Shown: in pieces, positions 59,303 through 64,000 of the stretch
How positions within the stretch are numbered: position 1 is the first letter of the stretch
Layout: each line of letters starts with the position of its first letter
Source of the DNA: CAVTPU01 sp963736695
Lineage (GTDB): Bacteria; Actinomycetota; Actinomycetes; Mycobacteriales; Micromonosporaceae
Direction: 5' to 3'
NCBI GenBank assembly: GCA_963736695.1
Contig: CAVTPU010000004.1
Coordinates: 3,100,001 to 3,164,000 of the forward strand
Length of the DNA stretch: 64,000 nucleotides
Notes under the pieces: generated by a model
Databases searched by the model: none
What the model saw: the letters and a program-made list of their open reading frames with translations, nothing else
What the model was told of the DNA's origin: nothing
Made by a program: the position numbers and the translations under genes

Positions 59303-59959
59303 GTGAGACTGGTGCTCGTTGGCCCACCCGGTGCGGGCAAGGGCACACAGGCCGAGTTCATCGCCGCAACCCTCGCCGTGCCGAAGATCTCCACCGGCGA
59401 CATCTTCCGGGCGAACGTGTCTCAGGGCACGCCGCTCGGGCTGTCGAGGCCAAGCGGTACATGGACGCCGGCCAGCTCGTTCCGGACGAGGTGACCATCA
59501 ACATGGTGCGGGACCGGCTCGCCGAGGCCGATGCGGGCGACGGTTTCCTGCTCGACGGCTTTCCCCGCACCGTTCCGCAGGCCGCGGCACTGGACAAGCT
59601 GCTGGCTGACCTCGGCGTCGGCCTCGACCTGGTTCTCGAGCTCGTCGTCGACGACGACGAGGTGATCCGGCGGCTTTCCGGCCGGCGGACCTGCCGTGGC
59701 TGCGGCAAGATCTGGCACGTCGAGTTCGATCCGCCCAGCCAGCCCGATCTGTGCGACCGGTGTGGCAACGAGCTCTACCAGCGCGACGATGACAAGCTCG
59801 GAGGTGATCGCGGAACGGCTTCGGGTCTACGCCCGCGACACCGCGCCGCTGGTCGACTTCTATGGCGCGCAGGGAAAGCTCGTCGGCATCGACGCCACCG
59901 GTCCGGTCGAGGACGTCACGACCCGCGCCAATGACGCTCTGCGTTCCTACGGGGGCTGA
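59303..59959 (+). CDS. adk: Adenylate kinase, three extra bases
   Basis: GTG start; P-loop LVGPPGAGKGTQAEF. Extra bases at 59437-38 (CTC/CTG), 59441-42 (GGC/GGT) and 59799-59800 (CTC/CTG); corrected to TPLGVEAKRYMDAGQLVPDEV. The lid has CRGCGKIWH ... CDRCG, a zinc-type four-Cys lid. DGFPRT and GQ are present. 217 residues; three extra bases keep the length a multiple of 3. Balances AMP, ADP and ATP. Confidence 0.92.
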
Positions 59960-59963
59960 GCCC

Positions 59964-60800
59964 ATGTTCCATCGTCAGCTTGAGATTCAGTACAAGACCG
60001 TTGAGCAGATCGCGAAGATGCGCGCCGCCGGGCTGGTCGTGGCGAGCGCACTCGCCGCGACCAGGGACGCGGTCGCCCCTGGGGTCAGCACGGCCGATCT
60101 CGACGCGATCGCTGAGCAGACCATCCGAGCTGCCGGTGCGGTGCCGTCGTTCCTCGGCTACCACGGCTTTCCGGCGACGATCTGCGCCTCGGTCAACGAC
60201 CAGGTGGTGCACGCCATCCCCAACGCGCGCCAGGTGCTCGCGCGAGGGCGACCTGATCTCCATCGACTGCGGCGCGGTGCTGGACGGCTGGCACGGTGAC
60301 GCAGCGATCACCGTGCCGGTAGGGGAGATCGACCCAGAACATCGCCGGCTGGCCGAGGCCGCCGAGGCGGCCTTGTGGGCCGGTATCGCCGAGGCCGCCC
60401 GTGGGGTGCGATCGGGGCGGGGGCGCCTGACGGACATCTCTCGGGCGATCGAGACGGCGGTGCGCAGGTCGGGCCGTTACGGCATCGTCGACGGCTATGG
60501 CGGGCATGGCATCGGCACCGAGATGCATCAGGACCCGCACGTGCTCAACCACGGTCGTCCGGGCAAGGGGCCGCGCGCTCGTGCCTGGGCTTGTGCTCGC
60601 GCATCGAGCCGATGATCACTCTCGGGTCGCCGCGGACGCTGGAGCTGGCCGACGGGTGGACCGTCGTCACCCAGGACGGGTCGCTGGCGGCGCACGTCGA
60701 ACACACCGTCGCGTTGCTCGAAGACGGCGTCTGGGTGCTGACGGAGTCCGACGGTGGGGTCGCCAAGCTTGGTGATCTTGTTTCGGCGGCCGCGCGCTGA
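59964..60800 (+). CDS. map: Methionine aminopeptidase, type I, three extra bases
   Basis: MFHRQLEIQYKTVEQIAKMRAAG start. The metal ligands are visible: D in ISIDCGAVLDGWHGD (both Asp), H in GGHGIGTEMH, E in IEPM and a later E in VEHT. Extra bases at 60239-40 (CTC/CTG, giving VLREGDLIS), 60576-77 (CGC/CGG) and 60601-02 (GCG/GCC). 277 residues; multiple of 3 as predicted. Removes the initiator Met. Confidence 0.92.
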
Positions 60801-61023
60801 GCTGCGCGTACGTAATGATGTTCGTTGGTTTGCCCCCATGTCATGGGCGGCGTACACTGCTTGACGGCGCACAGCGTCCACTCCGCCGTGCCCGTCCGCA
60901 CACTTATTTGCGCTTCATTGCGACGGGACAAACGGAGCCGCGGCTGGCGCGAACGGCCCTCTAACCGTTCGTGAGGACAAAGCGTGCCAAACCCATCAGA
61001 CCCAGCGTCAGGTAGCGGAGGAT

Positions 61024-61245
61024 ATGCCGAAGAAGGACGGTGCCATCGAGATCGAGGGCCGAGTTGTCGAGCCTCTCCCCAACGCGATGTTCCGGGTGGA
61101 GCTCGCCAACGGTCACAAGGTCTTGGCCCACATCAGCGGCAAGATGCGGCAGCACTACATCCGCATCCTGCCCGAGGACCGGGTCGTCGTCGAACTCTCG
61201 CCGTACGACCTCACCCGCGGGCGGATCGTCTACCGCTACAAGTGA
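61024..61245 (+). CDS. infA: Translation initiation factor IF-1
   Basis: 73 residues; start MPKKDGAIEIEGRVVEPLPN after GGAGGAT. NGHKVLAHISGKMRQHYIRI is the OB-fold core. Actinobacterial length. It stands in a 220-nt upstream gap where a promoter is expected (TACACT at about 60854-60859). Frame intact. Confidence 0.97.
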   Translation: MPKKDGAIEIEGRVVEPLPNAMFRVELANGHKVLAHISGKMRQHYIRILPEDRVVVELSPYDLTRGRIVYRYK

Positions 61246-61339
61246 CGTACGGGTGACGTCCGTCTTCTTGCTCACGATCGTGTGCGGTCAGCTGGCCGTC
61301 GCGCGATGTGGGCGCGATTTTGAGAAGTAAGGCATACCA

Positions 61340-61453
61340 GTGAAGGTCAAGCCGAGCGTCAAGAAGATCTGCAACAAGTGCCGGGTGATCCGGCGCCATG
61401 GCCGGGTCATGGTCATCTGCGCCGACCCGCGCCACAAGCAGCGCCAGGGCTGA
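61340..61453 (+). CDS. rpmJ: 50S ribosomal protein L36
   Basis: 37 residues from a GTG at 61340: MKVKPSVKKICNKCRVIRRH and ending ADPRHKQRQG. Cys-x2-Cys and Cys/His complete the zinc site (C+ form). Short but unmistakable; between infA and rpsM as usual. Frame intact. Confidence 0.97.
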   Translation: MKVKPSVKKICNKCRVIRRHGRVMVICADPRHKQRQG

Positions 61454-61670
61454 GCCCTCGCGCGACGAATACATGTCCGTCCCAGCCGCGGGTCGAACTT
61501 TCACTCATCAGGCGATCCGGCGTCACGAACGCCGGTCGCGGTGAGTGACGCTTCTGCCGGTGGCTCACCCCCGGTCGGAGGCCGGGGCCGCTGAACAGGG
61601 ATTCTGGTCGCCAGGTCAGCGGGCGGGTCGGGCTCAGACCTCCGGACACCGATAGGGAGCACGCCCACAC

Positions 61671-62051
61671 ATGGCACGTCTCGTCGGCGTCGACCTCCCC
61701 CGCGACAAGCGGATGGAGATCGCGCTCACTTACATCTTCGGGATCGGTCGCACCCGCGCCGCGAAGGCGCTCGCCGCCACCGGCATCTCCCCGGACAAAC
61801 GCGCCAAGGACCTGACCGACGAAGAGGTCGTGCAGCTGCGCGACTACATCGAGGCCAATTTCAAGGTCGAAGGTGACCTGCGCCGCGAGGTCGCCGCCGA
61901 CATCCGGCGCAAGGTCGAGATCGGCTGCTACGAGGGCATCCGGCACCGCCGCGGGCTGCCGGTGCGTGGTCAGCGCACCCGGACCAACGCCCGCACCCGC
62001 AAGGGTCCCAAGCGCACGGTCGCCGGCAAGAAGAAGCCCGGCAAGAAGTAA
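61671..62051 (+). CDS. rpsM: 30S ribosomal protein S13
   Basis: 126 residues. MARLVGVDLPRDKRMEIALT, YIFGIGRTRA and HRRGLPVRGQRTRTNARTRKG are diagnostic. Contacts P-site tRNA and the 50S bridge. Frame intact. Confidence 0.97.
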   Translation: MARLVGVDLPRDKRMEIALTYIFGIGRTRAAKALAATGISPDKRAKDLTDEEVVQLRDYIEANFKVEGDLRREVAADIRRKVEIGCYEGIRHRRGLPVRGQRTRTNARTRKGPKRTVAGKKKPGKK

Positions 62052-62090
62052 CCGAACCGACCGCCACGACATACTGGAGCGCATACAGAC

Positions 62091-62499
62091 ATGCCACCGA
62101 AGGCACGTACCGGGCGCCGCCGTCAAGAAGGTCCGGCGCAAGGAACGCAAGAACGTCGCCCACGGGCAGGCGCACATCAAGAGCACCTTCAACAACACGA
62201 TCGTGTCGATCACCGACCCGACCGGTGCGGTGATCTCCTGGGCCTCCGCCGGCCAGGTGGGCTTCAAGGGCTCGCGCAAGTCGACCCCGTTCGCCGCACA
62301 GCTCGCCGCCGAGGCGGCTGCGCGTCGGGCGATGGAGCACGGCATGCGCAAGGTCGACGTCTTCGTCAAGGGCCCGGGCTCGGGCCGCGAGACCGCCATC
62401 CGTTCGCTGAGGCCGCGGGCCTTGAGGTCGGACACGATCTCCGACGTCACGCCGCAGCCGCACAACGGATGCCGTCCGCCGAAGCGTCGCCGGGTCTGA
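62091..62499 (+). CDS. rpsK: 30S ribosomal protein S11, frame disturbed
   Basis: MPPKARTG start; STFNNTIVSITDPTGAVISWAS and HNGCRPPKRRRV end. Extra bases at 62114-15 (GGG/GGC) and 62432-33 (GGA/GGC, giving LEVGTISDV). Near 62409 one base seems to be missing (CT_-GAG, RSLEAAG), one of the very few deletions. Total +1, equal to the length. 135 residues. Platform protein of the 30S. Confidence 0.9.
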
Positions 62500-62521
62500 C
62501 GGCAGGGAGAGTAAGAGAACA

Positions 62522-63154
62522 ATGGCTCGTTACACCGGTGCCGACTGCCGCCGCTGCCGTCGGGAGAAGATGAAGCTGTTCCTCAAGGGCTCCAAGTGCG
62601 ACTGGGCCGAAGTGCCCGTTCGAGTCCCGTCCCTTCCCGCCCGGTCAGCACGGCCGCGGTCGGACCAAGGAGACCGAGTACCTGCTGCAGCTGCGGGAGA
62701 AGCAGAAGGCCCGCCGCATCTACGGCGTGCTGGAGAAGCAGTTCCGCACGCTACTACGAAGAGGCCAACCGTCGCACCGGCAAGACCGGTGAGGTGCTGC
62801 TGCAGATCCTCGAGTCGCGGCTCGACAACGTCGTCTACCGCGCCGGGTTACGCCAAGTCCCGCGACATGGCCCGCCAGTTGGTCAAGCACGGTCACTTCA
62901 TCGGTCAACGGCAACAAGGTCGACATCCCGTCGTACCGCGTGACGGAGCACGACATCGTCGCAGGTGCGGGAGAAGTCCGCTGAGCTGACCCCGTTCGTG
63001 GTCGCCCGGGCCGAGGCCGGCACGCGCGGCGTTCCGGCGTGGCTCGAGGCGATCCCGAGCCAGATGAAGATCCTGATCCACTCGCTCCCGGCCCGCGCGG
63101 TCGATCGACACGCAGGTCCAGGAGCAGCTGATCGTCGAGCTCTACTCCAAGTAG
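62522..63154 (+). CDS. rpsD: 30S ribosomal protein S4, about six extra bases
   Basis: MARYTGADCRRCRREKMKLF. Corrected text: KCDWAKCPFESRPFPPGQHG, TYYEEANRRTGKTGEVLLQ, NVVYRAGYAKSRDMARQLV, VNGNKVDIPSYRV, end ELYSK. Extra bases at 62608-09, 62750-51, 62847-48, about 62899-62904, 62960-61 and 63102-03. Six extra keep the multiple of 3. The CxxC...C zinc-type N-terminus (C9, C12, C26, C31) is retained. 208 residues. Assembly initiator of the 30S. Confidence 0.92.
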
Positions 63155-63164
63155 TTTTGGTATC

Positions 63165-63200
63165 CCGGGAGCGGGTCGCTGGTTTGTGGCCCGCTCCCGG
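63165..63200. terminator. Hairpin between rpsD and rpoA
   Basis: An 11-bp perfect GC stem (63165-63175 with 63190-63200) follows the rpsD stop by 10 nt. It could terminate or attenuate transcription into rpoA, which begins 100 nt downstream. Confidence 0.55.
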
Positions 63201-63300
63201 ACACCGGCTCGGCGGATCAAACGGGTTTCTTGCTCGTTGAGGAACCGACACCAGTTTGGGCATCAAATAGCGGGTGCCCCGAACGAAAAGAGAAACAACA

Positions 63301-64000
63301 GTGCTGATCTCCCAGCGTCCGACTCTCACCGAAGAGTCGATCAACGAGACCCGGTCACGGTTCACCATCGAGCCGCTCGAGCCCGGGCTTCGGCTACACG
63401 CTCGGCAACTCGCTGCGGCGCACCCTGCTGAGTTCCATCCCGGGCGCGGCCGTCACCAGCATCAAGATCGACGGCGTGCTGCACGAGTTCACCACGATCC
63501 CCGGGGTCAAGGAGGACGTGGTCGAGCTGGTCATGAACGTCAAGGAGCTGTGCGTCAGCTCCGAGCACGACGAGCCGGTCTCGATGTACCTGCGCAAGCA
63601 GGGCCCAGGCGACGTGACGGCAGGAGACATCCAGCCGCCGGCCGGGGTCACGCGTGCACAACGCGCGACCTCAAGCTCGCCACCCTCAACGGCAAGGGCC
63701 GGCTCGACATGGAGCTGACCGTCGAGCGGGGTCGGGGCTACGTCATCGCCGTCGCAGAACAAGCAGGTCGGCCAGGAGATCGGCCGGATCCCGGTCGACT
63801 CGATCTACTCGCCGGTGCTCAAGGTGACCTACCGGGTCGAGGCGACCCGCGTCGAGCAGCGCACCGACTTCGACCGGCTCATCATCGACGTCGAGACGAA
63901 GCCGTCGATCACCCCGCGGACCGCGCTGGCCTCGGCCGGGTCGACGCTGGTGGAGCTCTTCGGCCTCGCCCGGGAGCTCGACGAGACCGCGGAGGGCATC
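63301..64000 (+). CDS. rpoA: RNA polymerase alpha subunit, N-terminal part, four extra bases; cut by window end
   Basis: GTG at 63301: MLISQRPTLTEESINETRS. Extra bases at 63384-85 (CCC/CCG), 63652-53 (ACG/ACC), 63665-66 (GCG/GCC) and 63753-54 (GTC/GTG); corrected: EPGFGYTLGNSLRRTLLSSI, VTVHNADLKLATLNGKG, VQNKQVGQEIGRIPVDSIYSP. The dimerisation domain is complete; the C-terminal domain lies beyond the window. Confidence 0.92.
   Translation, partial: MLISQRPTLTEESINETRSRFTIEPLEPGLRLHARQLAAAHPAEFHPGRGRHQHQDRRRAARVHHDPRGQGGRGRAGHERQGAVRQLRARRAGLDVPAQAGPRRRDGRRHPAAGRGHACTTRDLKLATLNGKGRLDMELTVERGRGYVIAVAEQAGRPGDRPDPGRLDLLAGAQGDLPGRGDPRRAAHRLRPAHHRRRDEAVDHPADRAGLGRVDAGGALRPRPGARRDRGGH

Overview
The window looks like chromosomal DNA of a high-GC actinobacterium, most probably Micromonosporaceae or a close relative. 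The evidence is the strong G/C bias at third codon positions, many GTG/TTG starts, the family-level character of RpoB/RpoC/SecY, and the gene order tRNA-Thr, tRNA-Met, rpmG, hadAB, tRNA-Trp, secE, nusG, rplK and onward. It has two very different halves.

Accessory half (1 to about 24 kb). Three paralogous zeta-type toxin-antitoxin pairs lie at 527-1854 (+), 7639-8927 (+) and 19275-20629 (-). Each is a ~100-residue protein whose stop overlaps the start of a P-loop zeta-like kinase. Between them lie an uncharacterised coiled-coil gene plus two decayed copies of it, a HIT protein, a broken AbiEi-like antitoxin, a transposase remnant, a HAD phosphatase, a Nudix hydrolase and an XRE-like regulator behind paired inverted repeats. 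A minus-strand conjugation operon (16843 down to 8975) encodes a DUF6668-like protein, a pilin-like protein, a membrane-anchored protein, a TrbL/VirB6-like protein, an SCO6880-like protein, a VirB4-like ATPase, a TraG/VirD4-like coupling ATPase and a DUF4913 protein. Divergent from it are a lipoprotein and an M23 peptidase with a VirB1-like N-terminus. This is the transfer module of an integrative conjugative element; no relaxase, integrase or att site was found in the window. From 19 to 23 kb there is an HD hydrolase and a small EspC / WXG-like / YbaB cassette related to type VII secretion, followed by a methyltransferase remnant.

Core half (about 24 to 64 kb). A GAF-GGDEF-EAL protein is followed by tRNAs and then the near-continuous transcription/translation block: rpmG, hadAB, secE-nusG, rplKA, rplJL, rpoBC, rpsLG-fusA-tuf, the S10-spc genes from rpsJ to secY, adk, map, infA, rpmJ, rpsM, rpsK, rpsD and rpoA (cut by the window end). 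Regulatory structure includes an L10-type leader, an identical 26-nt motif in the str and S10 leaders, and several long perfect hairpins between units.

The most striking feature is that about 20 genes of the core half, nearly all essential, are broken by some 75-80 extra bases, while deletions are almost absent. By hand nearly all can be explained as one codon third position written twice with two different, synonymous bases (for example GTC and GTG appearing as GTCG). The numbers of extra bases predicted this way agree with the length of every complete gene modulo 3. I interpret this as two alleles merged into one consensus (an assembly/consensus artefact of a mixed template) rather than real frameshifts. 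It is therefore reported as a property of the sequence record and not as genuine gene inactivation.
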